A DNA stretch of 51,249 bases from Methylobacterium symbioticum (lineage in GTDB: Bacteria; Pseudomonadota; Alphaproteobacteria; Rhizobiales; Beijerinckiaceae), in assembly GCF_902141845.1 (NCBI RefSeq), contig NZ_CABFPH010000037.1:1-51249 (forward strand). The letters run 5' to 3'. A program made the position numbers and the translations under genes. The notes beneath the pieces were generated by a model that searched no databases, had not been told where the DNA came from, and saw only the letters and a program-made list of their open reading frames with translations. This document shows, piece by piece, positions 19,203-28,280 of the stretch. Numbering within the stretch: the first letter of the stretch is position 1; every line of letters begins with the position of its first letter.

Positions 19203-21536
19203 ATGGCCGAGAACATGTCCGAGGACCTCAAGTCCGGGGCGCTCGTCTACCACCGCCTGCCCAAGCCCGGGAAGCTGGAGATCCAGGCGACCAAGCCGCT
19301 CGGCAACCAGCGCGACCTCGCGCTCGCCTATTCGCCGGGCGTGGCCGCCGCCTGCATGGCGATCCACGAGGATCCGCAGGAGGCCGCGACCCTCACCATC
19401 CGCCAGAACCTCGTCGCCGTGCTCTCGAACGGCACCGCGGTGCTCGGCCTCGGCGATATCGGGCCGCTGGCCTCGAAGCCGGTGATGGAGGGCAAGGCCG
19501 TCCTCTTCAAGAAATTCGCCGGCATCGACGTGTTCGACATCGAGGTGAACGAGAAGCAGGTCGACAAGCTCGTCGACGTGGTCTGCGCCCTCGAGCCGAC
19601 CTTCGGCGGCATCAACCTCGAGGACATCAAGGCCCCCGAGTGCTTCGAGGTCGAGGAGCGCTGCCGGGAGCGGATGAACATCCCGGTCTTCCACGACGAC
19701 CAGCACGGCACCGCGATCATCGTGGCGGCGGCCGTCCTCAATGGCCTCGAGCTCGCGGGCAAGAAGCTGGAGGACGCCAAGATCGTCACCTCCGGCGCGG
19801 GTGCCGCGGCGCTCGCCTGCCTCAACATCCTGGTCTCGCTGGGCGCCCAGGTCGAGAACATCACGGTCACCGACATCAAGGGCGTGGTCTACAAGGGCCG
19901 CCCAGAGCTGATGGACCGCTGGAAGGACATCTATGCCAAGGAGACCGCGGCGCGGACGCTGGCCGAGGTGATCCCCGGGGCCGACATCTTCATCGGCCTC
20001 TCGGCAGGCGGCGTGCTGAAGCCCGAATACCTGGAAAAGATGGCCGAGAAGCCGCTGATCATGGCGCTCGCCAACCCCTATCCGGAGATCATGCCCGATC
20101 TCGCCGAGAAGGCGCGGCCGGACGCGATGATCTGCACCGGGCGCTCGGACTTCCCGAACCAGGTCAACAACGTCCTCTGCTTCCCCTACATCTTCCGCGG
20201 CGCGCTCGATGTCGGCGCGAGCAAGATCAACGAGGAGATGAAGAAGGCGGCCGTGAAGGCGATCGCCGCCCTCGCCCGCGAGACGCCCTCGGACGTGGTC
20301 GCCCGCGCCTATGGCGGCGAGGCCCGGCCCTTCGGCCCCCGCTCGCTGATCCCGAGCCCGTTCGACCCGCGCCTGATCCTGCGCATCGCCCCCGCCGTCG
20401 CCAAGGCGGCGATGGATTCCGGCGTCGCCGGGCGCCCCGTGACCGATATCGACGCCTACGCCGAGTCGCTCGACCGCTTCGTGCACCGCTCCGGCTTCAT
20501 CATGAAGCCGCTCTTCTCCAAGGCGAAGGAGGCCCCGAAGCGGGTCATCTACGCCGAGGGCGAGGACGAGCGGGTGCTGCGGGCCGTGCAGGCCATCGTC
20601 GAGGACGGCGTGGCCAAGCCGATCCTGGTCGGCCGCCCGCGGGTGGTCGAGACCCGGCTCAAGCGCTTCGGCCTGTCGATCCAGGAGGGCCGCGACTTCG
20701 AGCTGATCGATCCCGAGGACGATCCGCGCTACCGCAAATACGTCCAGACCTATCTCGACGTCGCCGGCCGGCGCGGCATCACGCCGGAGGCCGCGCGCAC
20801 GCTGGTGCGCACCAACACCACGGTGATCGGCGCCATCGCCGTGCGCCGGGGCGAGGCCGACGCGCTGATCTGCGGCCTGGAGGGCCGGTTCGAGACGCGC
20901 CTGCGCATCATCCGCGACGTGATCGGGCTCAAGCCCGGCCTGACGCAATGCGCCGCGATGAGCCTCATCGTGACGAAGAAGGGCGCCTATTTCCTCGCCG
21001 ACACCCATGTGCGGCAGGATCCTTCGGCCGAGGAGATCGCCGAGGTGGCGGTCGCCTGCGCCAACCACGTCACCCGCTTCGGCCTGACCCCGAAGATCGC
21101 GCTCCTCAGCCATTCCGATTTCGGCCAGTCCGATTCGGCCTCGGCCACGAAGATGCGCACGGCGCTCGGCCTCCTGGAGGAGCGCGCGCCCGACCTGCAG
21201 GTCGACGGCGAGATGCAGGCCGATTCGGCCCTCTCCGAGCTGATCCGCGACCGGGTGCTGCCGGGCTCGCGGCTCAAGGGCTCGGCCAACATCCTCGTCT
21301 TCCCGAACCTCGACGCGGCCAACATCGCCTTCCAGTTCGCCAAGGTGCTGGCCGACGCGCTGCCGGTGGGCCCGCTCCTGATCGGTCCGGCCAAGCCCGC
21401 CCACATCCTCACCCCCTCGGTGACGGCGCGCGGCATCGTGAACGTCACCACCGCGGCGGTGGTGGAGGCGCAGGGCAGCGCCGAGGGCGTCAGCGCGGAT
21501 GCGGCCGAGGCGGGGCTGGGGCTGATCTCGGAGTAG
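19203..21536 (+). CDS. maeB: NADP-type malic enzyme with C-terminal phosphotransacetylase-like domain
   Basis: A 777-residue MaeB. Residues about 1-430 are the malic enzyme, which decarboxylates malate to pyruvate; [19 protein letters not shown] and SGAGAAAL (nucleotide site) are visible. Residues about 440-777 are a phosphate acetyltransferase-like domain ([32 protein letters not shown]), which in these fusions is thought to be regulatory and not to make acetyl-phosphate. ATG 19203 follows GGGAGAAAGGGTC. A second paired inverted repeat follows the stop. Confidence 0.95.
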   Translation: MAENMSEDLKSGALVYHRLPKPGKLEIQATKPLGNQRDLALAYSPGVAAACMAIHEDPQEAATLTIRQNLVAVLSNGTAVLGLGDIGPLASKPVMEGKAVLFKKFAGIDVFDIEVNEKQVDKLVDVVCALEPTFGGINLEDIKAPECFEVEERCRERMNIPVFHDDQHGTAIIVAAAVLNGLELAGKKLEDAKIVTSGAGAAALACLNILVSLGAQVENITVTDIKGVVYKGRPELMDRWKDIYAKETAARTLAEVIPGADIFIGLSAGGVLKPEYLEKMAEKPLIMALANPYPEIMPDLAEKARPDAMICTGRSDFPNQVNNVLCFPYIFRGALDVGASKINEEMKKAAVKAIAALARETPSDVVARAYGGEARPFGPRSLIPSPFDPRLILRIAPAVAKAAMDSGVAGRPVTDIDAYAESLDRFVHRSGFIMKPLFSKAKEAPKRVIYAEGEDERVLRAVQAIVEDGVAKPILVGRPRVVETRLKRFGLSIQEGRDFELIDPEDDPRYRKYVQTYLDVAGRRGITPEAARTLVRTNTTVIGAIAVRRGEADALICGLEGRFETRLRIIRDVIGLKPGLTQCAAMSLIVTKKGAYFLADTHVRQDPSAEEIAEVAVACANHVTRFGLTPKIALLSHSDFGQSDSASATKMRTALGLLEERAPDLQVDGEMQADSALSELIRDRVLPGSRLKGSANILVFPNLDAANIAFQFAKVLADALPVGPLLIGPAKPAHILTPSVTARGIVNVTTAAVVEAQGSAEGVSADAAEAGLGLISE

Positions 21537-21545
21537 GGGCTTCTT

Positions 21546-21720
21546 CTCCCTCCCCCTCTGCGGGGGAGGGTGCCTCGCAGATGCGAGGCGGGAGAGGGGA
21601 CCTCGCTTCAGACATGGGCTTTGGGCCAGTGTGACGGGCTGAGACCCTTTCGGCGCCGTCGCTCCCCTCTCCCGTCGCCCTTCGGGCGCCACCCTCCCCC
21701 GCAGAGGGGGGGAGGGAGAG
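21546..21720. repeat. Paired inverted-repeat intergenic element, copy 2
   Basis: A 175-bp element with the same plan as 16881-17045. Left arm 21546-21572 and right arm 21690-21720 are near-perfect reverse complements (core CCTCTGCGGGGGAGGGTG), with inner arms GGGAGAGGGGA and TCCCCTCTCCC. It fills the space between maeB and a convergent small gene and could stop transcription from both sides. Confidence 0.82.
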
Positions 21721-21727
21721 AGCCGCC

Positions 21728-21934
21728 TCACAGATTCTTCGGCTGGCTTCCCCGCGCGGCGCAGCGCCAGCGGGCGACGTGCCATTCGGGATGGGTCTCC
21801 TGCCAGGTCGCGAGCGCGCTCTGCGAGTTGCGCAGGCAGATGAACGGGCTCGTCGCCTCGTAGGACAGCTCGATCCTGTCCTCCTTGCAGGTGGTCGGCT
21901 GCGCGACGAGGCAGATCGAGAGCAGGATGAGCAT
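21728..21934 (-). CDS. Small secreted hypothetical protein
   Basis: A 68-residue protein starting MLILLSICLVAQ, a short signal-like hydrophobic segment, followed by a mature part with three cysteines (TTCKED, FICLRN, RWRCAAR) and a Trp-rich end. ATG 21934 follows GGGGGAACGCCG. An in-frame ATG at 21955 would add seven residues. No family is recognised. Confidence 0.55.
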   Translation of the reverse strand: MLILLSICLVAQPTTCKEDRIELSYEATSPFICLRNSQSALATWQETHPEWHVARWRCAARGSQPKNL

Positions 21935-22057
21935 CGGCGTTCCCCCGGTTCTCATGCCGGCCGTTCCGCGGCCGTTCGCTGCCATATGATGCAGGCGCAG
22001 GGACCGCCCAGGGGGTGCACGCTTCGGCGGCCGGCTTCATCCCCTTCGCGAATCTCG

Positions 22058-22098
22058 TCCTGAGGTGGCCGCGCGTGGCCCTCGACGGAGATCTTCAG
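22058..22098. repeat. Degraded REP-like element
   Basis: CTCGTCCTGAGGTGGCCGCGCG followed by GGCCCTCGACGGAGAT has the plan of the hairpin at 6694-6741 (CCTGAGG...CCTCGAAGGATG) with several mismatches. It sits in the 261-base gap between the small secreted gene and fhcC, where no gene is visible. Confidence 0.5.
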
Positions 22099-22195
22099 GG
22101 ATCGCGAGCCGGCTGGAGGCCTCCGTCGAGGCCTCCGCTGCGCTCCGGCACCTCCGGGCAAGGCGAGGGCGGGACGATGCGCGTCTCCGCGCCGC

Positions 22196-22990
22196 TCAGC
22201 CGGCCACCCAGAGTTCGCCCTTGCCGATCGTGGCGAGATCGCCCGAATAGCGCCGGGGCGTGCCCGCGGCGAGGTCGGCGTGGCGCGGGCTGACCGCCCG
22301 CAGGCTGCGGGCGAGCAGGCGCAGATAGACGAGGTCGAGGGCGCCGGTCTCGACGAAGGTCGGCATCAGGGCGCCGTGGCCGCCGGTGAGCAGCGTGCCG
22401 CGGCGCATGCCGTAGCCCGGATGGTCGCCGACGCTGCCGGCCGCGATCGTGCCCGCGATCATGCGCGCCCCCGCGAAGGCCCCGGCCCGCTCCACCACGA
22501 TCAGGCCGCGGCGCATGGAATCGCCGAGATGGTCGCCGGCGCTGCCGCGGATCACCAGGGTCGCCCCGTCGAGCCCGGCCTTGGCGGCGTGGACGGCCCC
22601 GCCGGCATGGTCGCCCGCATCGCCCTCGATCGTGATGGTGCCGCCGGTGGCGCCCGAGCCCGCGAAGGGTCCGGCATTGCCCGTCACCGTGAGGCTGCCG
22701 CCGGCCATGCCGGCGCCGAGGCGCTGGCCGACATCGCCCTCGACGCGGATCGATCCTTGCGAGAGCGCGGCGCCGACCCGGTCGAGCCGCTCGTGGCCGC
22801 CCGCGATCACCAGCGTGTCCGAGCCGTCGAGCGTGACCGTGAAGCAGTCGCCGAGGGTGAGCCCGCGCCGGCTGGTGCCGACGGGCAGCCGCTCCGCCTC
22901 GGCCTGGGAGAGGCCCGACAGGGCGAGCGGGTTGACGTGGAGGAGATCGAGGCGCTCGGGGGGCGCCTCGCGCAAGGTCAGGACGCTCAC
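22196..22990 (-). CDS. fhcC: Formyltransferase/hydrolase complex subunit C
   Basis: A 264-residue protein related to archaeal formylmethanofuran dehydrogenase subunit C. It is a right-handed beta-helix made of repeats such as GDVGQRLGAGMAGG, GNAGPFAGSGATGG, GSAGDHLGDSMRRG and GSVGDHPGYGMRRG. In Methylobacterium FhcABCD moves the formyl group from H4MPT to methylofuran and hydrolyses it to formate. GTG 22990 overlaps the fhcD stop (GTGA). It is the last gene of fhcB-fhcA-fhcD-fhcC. Confidence 0.95.
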   Translation of the reverse strand: MSVLTLREAPPERLDLLHVNPLALSGLSQAEAERLPVGTSRRGLTLGDCFTVTLDGSDTLVIAGGHERLDRVGAALSQGSIRVEGDVGQRLGAGMAGGSLTVTGNAGPFAGSGATGGTITIEGDAGDHAGGAVHAAKAGLDGATLVIRGSAGDHLGDSMRRGLIVVERAGAFAGARMIAGTIAAGSVGDHPGYGMRRGTLLTGGHGALMPTFVETGALDLVYLRLLARSLRAVSPRHADLAAGTPRRYSGDLATIGKGELWVAG

Positions 22991-23934
22991 GCGCTCGCCT
23001 CCTTCGCGATCAGGTCGCGCAAGTGGTAGTGGTGGCGGCCGAGATTGCCGCCGTAATTGCCGGCCGTGACCGCGAGCAGCCCGTGCTTGGCGCCGATCTC
23101 GGTGGCCGCATGGAGCGCCGCGCGCATCGAGTCCGAGACGCCCTGCGAGGTGAGGGCGTCGATCACGATCTCCAGCACCACATTGCAGTCGGGCGGCAGC
23201 TTCGAGCCGGTCCGCCCTTTGAGCGTCGGGCAATAGGCGTCGTTGGTCGACGCCATCATGCCCTTGGTGCGGCCGCCGACCTTCGAGCCCGAGCGCACGA
23301 TGCCGCCGGGGAAGGGCAGGATCGCGCCGGGCACGGCCTTGGCCGCCTCAACCGCGATCTCGGCCACCTGCAGGGTGTCGGCATGCGTGCGGCCGAGGAA
23401 GAGCAGGTTGCCGCCGCCGACCGCGCCGTCCACCGCCTGGACGAAGTCCTCGCAGAGGAACTCGCCGTCCATCACCGGGATGCGCCAGTAGCGGCGCGCC
23501 TTGCCCGCAGCGTCGGGCAGGCGCTTGGCGACGGCGAAGCCGTCGCCGAAATAGCGGATCGCGCCGCCGAGCTTGATCTTGGTCGGCCCCTCGACACCGG
23601 CGTAGCAGGCGGTGCCGGGGCAGGTGAGGATGCACTGGCCGACGCGCTTGATCAGCTGGTCCTTCAGCCCGTTCGGCTCGAAGCCGAACAGCAGGATGCG
23701 CACGCCCGGGCGCCCGTCCGGGGTCTCCTCCGGCGAGAGCTCGGCGTCGATCCCGGCCTCGGCGCCGCAGCCGATCACCGAGGTGGCGAAGCCCGTCATC
23801 ACGGTGGCGGCGATCATCGCCCAGCGCGCGGTGTCGTTGGTGACGATCAGCGCGGTGCCGGCCACGTCGAAGGCCTCGGCGAAGGTATCCTCGACCGGGA
23901 TGCCGTTGAGGGTGAGGTGCGTCGTCTCAGTCAT
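22987..23934 (-). CDS. fhcD: Formylmethanofuran:H4MPT formyltransferase, subunit D of the Fhc complex
   Basis: A 315-residue Ftr-family protein. LNGIPVEDTFAEAFDV at the N-terminus and FLGRTHADTL, FPGGIVRSGSKVGG and DALTSQGVSDSMRAALHAATEIG further on are typical. It transfers the formyl group between formyl-H4MPT and methylofuran. ATG 23934 begins the family sequence. It lies 72 bases after fhcA, in a gap containing a 12-bp direct repeat, and overlaps fhcC. Confidence 0.96.
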   Translation of the reverse strand: MTETTHLTLNGIPVEDTFAEAFDVAGTALIVTNDTARWAMIAATVMTGFATSVIGCGAEAGIDAELSPEETPDGRPGVRILLFGFEPNGLKDQLIKRVGQCILTCPGTACYAGVEGPTKIKLGGAIRYFGDGFAVAKRLPDAAGKARRYWRIPVMDGEFLCEDFVQAVDGAVGGGNLLFLGRTHADTLQVAEIAVEAAKAVPGAILPFPGGIVRSGSKVGGRTKGMMASTNDAYCPTLKGRTGSKLPPDCNVVLEIVIDALTSQGVSDSMRAALHAATEIGAKHGLLAVTAGNYGGNLGRHHYHLRDLIAKEASA

Positions 23935-23978
23935 GGCTCACACGCCGCATCGGCCCCTCGGATCCGCAAGGCGGCAGA

Positions 23979-24005
23979 TCTCTCATCGCGAGGTCTCTCA
24001 TCGCG
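23979..24005. repeat. 12-bp direct repeat between fhcA and fhcD
   Basis: TCTCTCATCGCG occurs at 23979-23990 and again at 23994-24005, 15 bases apart, in the short gap after the fhcA stop side. It looks like a small duplication with no obvious function. Confidence 0.6.
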
Positions 24006-24006
24006 T

Positions 24007-25653
24007 TCAGGCCCGGCATGCCACGTCCTCGAAGACGGGGCCCTTGGCCGCGAAGGCAGCGTCGGGCACCGTGAAGCTGTCGAGGCCCTGGCCGTAGCGG
24101 TCCTGCAGGTAGCTCTCGGTGCGCCGCTCCATCGCCTTGTCGGATTCGACGGTGAGCGAGAGCGACTTGCCCTGGCGCCAGCTCACGACCTCGCCGTCCC
24201 GGACGATGACGTCGCCGTCCTTGAGCACGTATTTCGCCGCCGTGAACATCGCCGTGCGGTCGGGATCGTCGCGGTAGACCGCGATGTCGGCCCGTCCCCC
24301 GGCGCGCAGGTGGCCGCGGTCGGTCAGCCCCAGGAGCTTGGCCGGACCGGAGCGGGTGAGCTGGGCGATCTCGGAGAGCGTGTACTCGCGCTCCAGCGTG
24401 GCGAGGTCGGAGCGCTCGGCCACCACGCCCGGCAGCGCGGCGATCTCGCGGTCGCGCTCCTCCTTGCTCATCAGCAGGTGGATGATGCGCGGATACTGCG
24501 TGAAGGGCCCGCCATTCGGGTGATCGGTGGTGAGGATGGTGCGCTCGGGGTCGCCCGAGAGCAGCATGATCTCCAGGCCGATCGCCCATTGCAGGGAGCT
24601 GACCGGGCCCTTCGGCCGGTAGAGGAAGGGCACCACGCCGCCGCCCTCGGCATCGCCCGCGTTCAGCACCCACTTCTTGGGCTTGGCGCCCTTGCGGCCG
24701 CCAAACTGGCGCAGGATGTCGAGCGACACCGTGACGGTCTGGCCGAACACCACCTGCCCGATATCGAGGGTGGCGTTGGGGTTCGCCATCACGGCGTCGG
24801 TGATGCGCCGCGCCGCCGAGCGGAACCCGCCGGTCATCGGATTCTCGGGGTCCACGACGCCGTAGGCGTAGAACTGGGCGTGGGCGAAGTGGATGCGCCG
24901 CCCTTCCGCCGCGTCGAGCGTCGCGACGAAGGAATCGTCGGCGCCGGGGAGCCCGAGATTGTTGCAGTGGACGTGGAGCGGATGCGGCACGCCGATCTCC
25001 TCGACCGCATCGAGGAGCGCGCCCATGATCTTTCGCGTGGAGAGCCCGTAGCAGGGGATCTCGTCGTCGAGGCTGAGCCGCAGCGCGCCGTCCTTGAAGG
25101 CCGAGGCGCCGCCCGCGTTGATGCATTTGACGCCGAGGCCCCGCGAGGTGGCGACGTTGAGCGCCACGAGGTCGCGCACCGCCGCCTTGCCCTCACCGTC
25201 CCGCAGGATCTGCAGGAGCTGGTCGTCGTTGCCCATCACGGTGAGCGCGCCGCGGTCGAGCAGGGGGATGTCGGCGAGTTCGAGCTGGGTCGCCAGCGCC
25301 TGGACCGGCGGCATCGCCGGCTCGACGGCCGTGGTGTAGCCCATCCGCGCATAGGTCGCGCCGATCCAGCCGGCCGCGCCGCCGGCATGGGCGAAGGGAT
25401 GGCCCTCGGGCGCCGCCTCGCTCACGTAGAGCTCGGGCAGCAGCAGGCGCGAGGTGATGACGTTGCCGCCGGCGATGTGCGAGTGCACCTCGACGCCGCC
25501 CGCCATCACCACGCAGCCGGTGGCGTCGAGGGTCTGGTCGGGCTGGCGCTCGCTCGGGGGGACGATACGGCCGTCCTCGACCCAGACGTCGCCGACCGCG
25601 TCGCGGTTCGCGGTGGGATCGACGACCCGGCCGCCCTGGATCCGGATCAGCAT
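24007..25653 (-). CDS. fhcA: Formyltransferase/hydrolase complex subunit A (amidohydrolase)
   Basis: A 548-residue amidohydrolase-fold protein that hydrolyses formyl-methylofuran to formate. VEVHSHIAGGNV carries the first metal-binding histidines, HVHCNNLG and HFAHAQFYAYG further ones, and TTDHPNGGPF the metal aspartate. ATG 25653 follows GAAGGATTCCTG and overlaps the fhcB stop by one base. Together with fhcB, fhcD and fhcC it forms the last step of formaldehyde oxidation. Confidence 0.96.
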   Translation of the reverse strand: MLIRIQGGRVVDPTANRDAVGDVWVEDGRIVPPSERQPDQTLDATGCVVMAGGVEVHSHIAGGNVITSRLLLPELYVSEAAPEGHPFAHAGGAAGWIGATYARMGYTTAVEPAMPPVQALATQLELADIPLLDRGALTVMGNDDQLLQILRDGEGKAAVRDLVALNVATSRGLGVKCINAGGASAFKDGALRLSLDDEIPCYGLSTRKIMGALLDAVEEIGVPHPLHVHCNNLGLPGADDSFVATLDAAEGRRIHFAHAQFYAYGVVDPENPMTGGFRSAARRITDAVMANPNATLDIGQVVFGQTVTVSLDILRQFGGRKGAKPKKWVLNAGDAEGGGVVPFLYRPKGPVSSLQWAIGLEIMLLSGDPERTILTTDHPNGGPFTQYPRIIHLLMSKEERDREIAALPGVVAERSDLATLEREYTLSEIAQLTRSGPAKLLGLTDRGHLRAGGRADIAVYRDDPDRTAMFTAAKYVLKDGDVIVRDGEVVSWRQGKSLSLTVESDKAMERRTESYLQDRYGQGLDSFTVPDAAFAAKGPVFEDVACRA

Positions 25654-26687
25654 CAGGAATCCTTCCTCGCGGCGTCGCGCTCGACGACGGCCGCGGCAAT
25701 GCGCTCGATGATGGCGGCGGCCGAGGGCCGCTCGGCGGGCGCGGCCGGCGCCCGATAGGTCAGGGCGGCGCGCCCGGCGTTCCAGAGCACGCCGCCGACC
25801 TCGCGGCCGGGCTCGCCCACCTGGATGACCACCTCGGCGGCGCCCGGATCGGCCTCGCCGCAGACGAGGGCGACGCTCGGCAGGCCGGAGAGCCAGGCCG
25901 GTGCCGGCGCGGGCAGGCTCGCGAGCCAGAGCGCGGCGTCGGCCTCGCCGGAGGCGGCGAGGCGCCCAGCGTCGAAGCGCCAGGGATCGTGCTCGGGCAC
26001 GCGCCGGCCGAAACCGGTGCGGATGGCCTGGCCCGTGGTCCAGGCCGCCACCTGCAGGGCGGCGCGGTCCTGGTCCGCCCCCGAGAGGGGCAGGGTGAAG
26101 CAGCGCGTCGCCTCGTTGAGGTCCATCACGAGGCCCTGCAGCATCTCGATGCCGGGCGCGCCGACCTCGCCCGGCTCGTAGAGCACGGCGCCGTAGAGCG
26201 CTCCGGCCAGCGCACGGGCGATCGTCAACAGGGCAGGATCGGAATCGAGATGCCCGCGGGCATGGGCGCGCAGATGGGCGATGGCGACCGGCAGGCTCGC
26301 GCCCGCGGCGAGATGGTGCACGGCGCGGGCCGCGCCCGCCGCCCGGCCGCGGCTCGGCTGCGTGGCGCGCAGGGTTTCGAGGAGGGGCGTCTTGAGCGGC
26401 GCATCGCCGACGACGAGGACCGCGTCGGCACGGCCGATCACCTCGGCCGGGGTCGTGGTCATGGCACCGACCCGGGACAAGGCGCCGAGTTCGGCATAGG
26501 TGGCGTCTCCGCCGAGACTGTCGACCGAGGCGCCGATCCGTCCGGCGAGCCGATAGGCGGCGCTGATCGCCGCCACCTCGGCGTTGAGGCCGGCGAAGAC
26601 CGGCGTGCGTGCGGCCGACAGAATCGCTGCGGCCGCCGTCACGGCGCCGTCCGCGTCGGTCGCGCCACCCTTGACCCAGGCTGCCAT
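25653..26687 (-). CDS. fhcB: Formyltransferase/hydrolase complex subunit B
   Basis: A 344-residue relative of the molybdopterin/tungstopterin subunit of archaeal formylmethanofuran dehydrogenase. It keeps parts of the fold (PVFAGLNAEVAAISAAYRLA, GGDATYAELGAL, ADAVLVVGDAPLKTP) but is shorter than archaeal FwdB, and only two cysteines are visible (ATRCF and VCGEA). There is no N-terminal iron-sulfur cysteine motif. This agrees with the known absence of a redox-active metal-pterin in the Methylobacterium complex. ATG 26687 (MAAWVKGG) begins the operon; the divergent gene is mptG. Confidence 0.93.
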   Translation of the reverse strand: MAAWVKGGATDADGAVTAAAAILSAARTPVFAGLNAEVAAISAAYRLAGRIGASVDSLGGDATYAELGALSRVGAMTTTPAEVIGRADAVLVVGDAPLKTPLLETLRATQPSRGRAAGAARAVHHLAAGASLPVAIAHLRAHARGHLDSDPALLTIARALAGALYGAVLYEPGEVGAPGIEMLQGLVMDLNEATRCFTLPLSGADQDRAALQVAAWTTGQAIRTGFGRRVPEHDPWRFDAGRLAASGEADAALWLASLPAPAPAWLSGLPSVALVCGEADPGAAEVVIQVGEPGREVGGVLWNAGRAALTYRAPAAPAERPSAAAIIERIAAAVVERDAARKDS

Positions 26688-27099
26688 CCACCCTCGCGTG
26701 TATTTTTGGTTTTCGCGGCGCGCATCGAACCGGATGCGCGGGGGCGGTCGCCTAAGACCGATGCCGGCGGGACTGGTCGAGTCCGCCGTGCCGGAATGGC
26801 CTGCCCGCCCGCGCCATACGCCTGGACGGGCGGCATCCGGGCCGCCTTGAGCGGCAGGGTTGCATCGGCCGGCGCCGGCAGGCAAGGCCCCCGCGCCTCG
26901 AAATCCCCTTCGCGCACCGCGGTTGCCCCGGCGCGGCCCGCATGTGAGAAGCCCGGACCCGCCGGAGGGGAACCGGCGCGCGCCCCACGCCTTGGCGTAT
27001 CGGCTCCAGCCGGCCACGCCTCCGGCGTGGCCGCGGGCGCGCCACCGCCGTCCGGACGGGGCGATCCGAGACCGTTTCCAGGGCGCGAGGAGGGACCGG
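26688..27099. promoter_or_regulatory. Divergent promoter region fhcB / mptG
   Basis: This 412-base gap separates two divergent operons of H4MPT metabolism. An AT-rich stretch directly before fhcB (GTGTATTTTTGGTTTTCGCG, 26698-26717) stands out from the GC-rich surroundings and may contain the fhc promoter. The rest is GC-rich with no clear gene; the mptG frame is open through part of it but lacks family sequence. Confidence 0.45.
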
Positions 27100-28092
27100 G
27101 TGCCTGAGCTGCCGAGCCGGAGCGATGACGCCGCGGAGCCGGCCGCCCGCGTGGCGGTCGAGGCGCCGGCCCGGCTGCATTTCGGCTTCCTCGACCTGCA
27201 TGGCGGGCTCGGCCGCCGCTTCGGCAGCATCGGGCTCGCCATCGACGCGCCCTCGCTCAGCCTCACCGCCGAGCCCGCGCCGGAACCCGTGGCCGAGGGG
27301 CCGGAAGCGCGGCGGGTGCTCGGCTATATCCGCGCCGCGGCCGGCCATCTCGACGTGGCGCCCGGCATGCGGGTGCGGGTGGCGGAGGCGATTCCTCCCC
27401 ATGCCGGCTTCGGCTCGGGCACGCAGCTCGCCCTCGCGGTCGCCGCGGCGCTCGCCCGGCTCAACGACCGCCCGTTCTCGCCGGAGGATTTCTCGAACGC
27501 CCTCGACCGCGGCAACCGCTCGGGCGTGGGCTTGCGCGCCTTCACCGAGGGTGGGCTGATCGTCGATGGCGGGCGCGACGCCTCCGGGGCGCCGCCGCCG
27601 GTGATCGCGCGCATCCCCTATCCGGAGGCGTGGCGGATCGTGCTGATCCTCGACGACGGCCTCGTCGGCGTGCACGGCGCCCGCGAGGTCGAAGCCTTCC
27701 GCGACCTGCCGCGCTTCCCCGAGGGACAGGCCGCCGAGATCTGCCGCATCGTGCTGATGCAGGTGATGCCGGCCGCCGTCACCGTCGAGCCGGAGGCCTT
27801 CGGTGCCGGCATCACGGCGATCCAGCGGCTCGTCGGCGACCATTTCGCCCCCCACCAGGGCGGACGCTACGCCAGCCCCGCCGTCGCCGAGGCGCTCGCC
27901 CGGGTGGCGGAACTCGGCATCGCCGGCTACGGCCAGAGCTCCTGGGGCCCGACCGGATTCGCCCTGGTGCCGGGCGAGGCCGAGGCGCATGCCCTCGTCG
28001 CAGATCTGGAGGCACGCTCCCGCGCGGAGGGGCGCCTGCGCTTCATCGTGGCACGGGGGCGCAACACGGGAGCCACCGTCGCGGCGGGATGA
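27100..28092 (+). CDS. mptG: Beta-ribofuranosylaminobenzene 5'-phosphate synthase (first committed H4MPT step)
   Basis: A 330-residue GHMP-kinase-fold enzyme that joins p-aminobenzoate to PRPP with loss of CO2, the committed step in methanopterin synthesis. Visible segments are APARLHFGFLDLHGG, IGLAIDAPSL, the GHMP-type glycine loop PPHAGFGSGTQLALAVAAAL, and GYGQSSWGPTGFALV. GTG 27100 follows GAGGAGGGACCGG, a strong ribosome site, and gives the family N-terminus. It lies between the fhc operon and mtdB. Confidence 0.93.
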   Translation: MPELPSRSDDAAEPAARVAVEAPARLHFGFLDLHGGLGRRFGSIGLAIDAPSLSLTAEPAPEPVAEGPEARRVLGYIRAAAGHLDVAPGMRVRVAEAIPPHAGFGSGTQLALAVAAALARLNDRPFSPEDFSNALDRGNRSGVGLRAFTEGGLIVDGGRDASGAPPPVIARIPYPEAWRIVLILDDGLVGVHGAREVEAFRDLPRFPEGQAAEICRIVLMQVMPAAVTVEPEAFGAGITAIQRLVGDHFAPHQGGRYASPAVAEALARVAELGIAGYGQSSWGPTGFALVPGEAEAHALVADLEARSRAEGRLRFIVARGRNTGATVAAG

Positions 28093-28280
28093 TTGGTCCG
28101 GGCAGGGGGGTTGATCGGCACGCGCTAGGCGCGCGCCGAAGCTCGGCTTAAGGATTCGCGCGATATGTAAGGGCCCCTCACGCGACTCCGGTGGACCGGA
28201 GCCCGGGCGACGGCGGAGCCGTCGCTGCGTGAGCGGCATCTGAAGGGCACGCGACGCCCGAGGACCACGAGGAGACGACC
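28093..28280 (+). promoter_or_regulatory. Upstream region of mtdB
   Basis: 188 bases with an AT-richer patch (GGCTTAAGGATTCGCGCGAT to about 28168) that may contain a promoter, and a ribosome site AGGAGACGACC directly before mtdB. No clear terminator for mptG is visible. Confidence 0.35.

Noticed and set aside
18528..22040. A minus-strand open frame of about 1170 codons covering maeB
   Set aside because: Only its last 206 codons (the acetyltransferase) have real protein features; the rest is antisense to maeB and low-complexity, caused by high GC at codon third positions.
23023..25758. A plus-strand frame of about 900 codons across fhcD and fhcA
   Set aside because: It mirrors two well-supported minus-strand genes and shows no domain or ribosome site.
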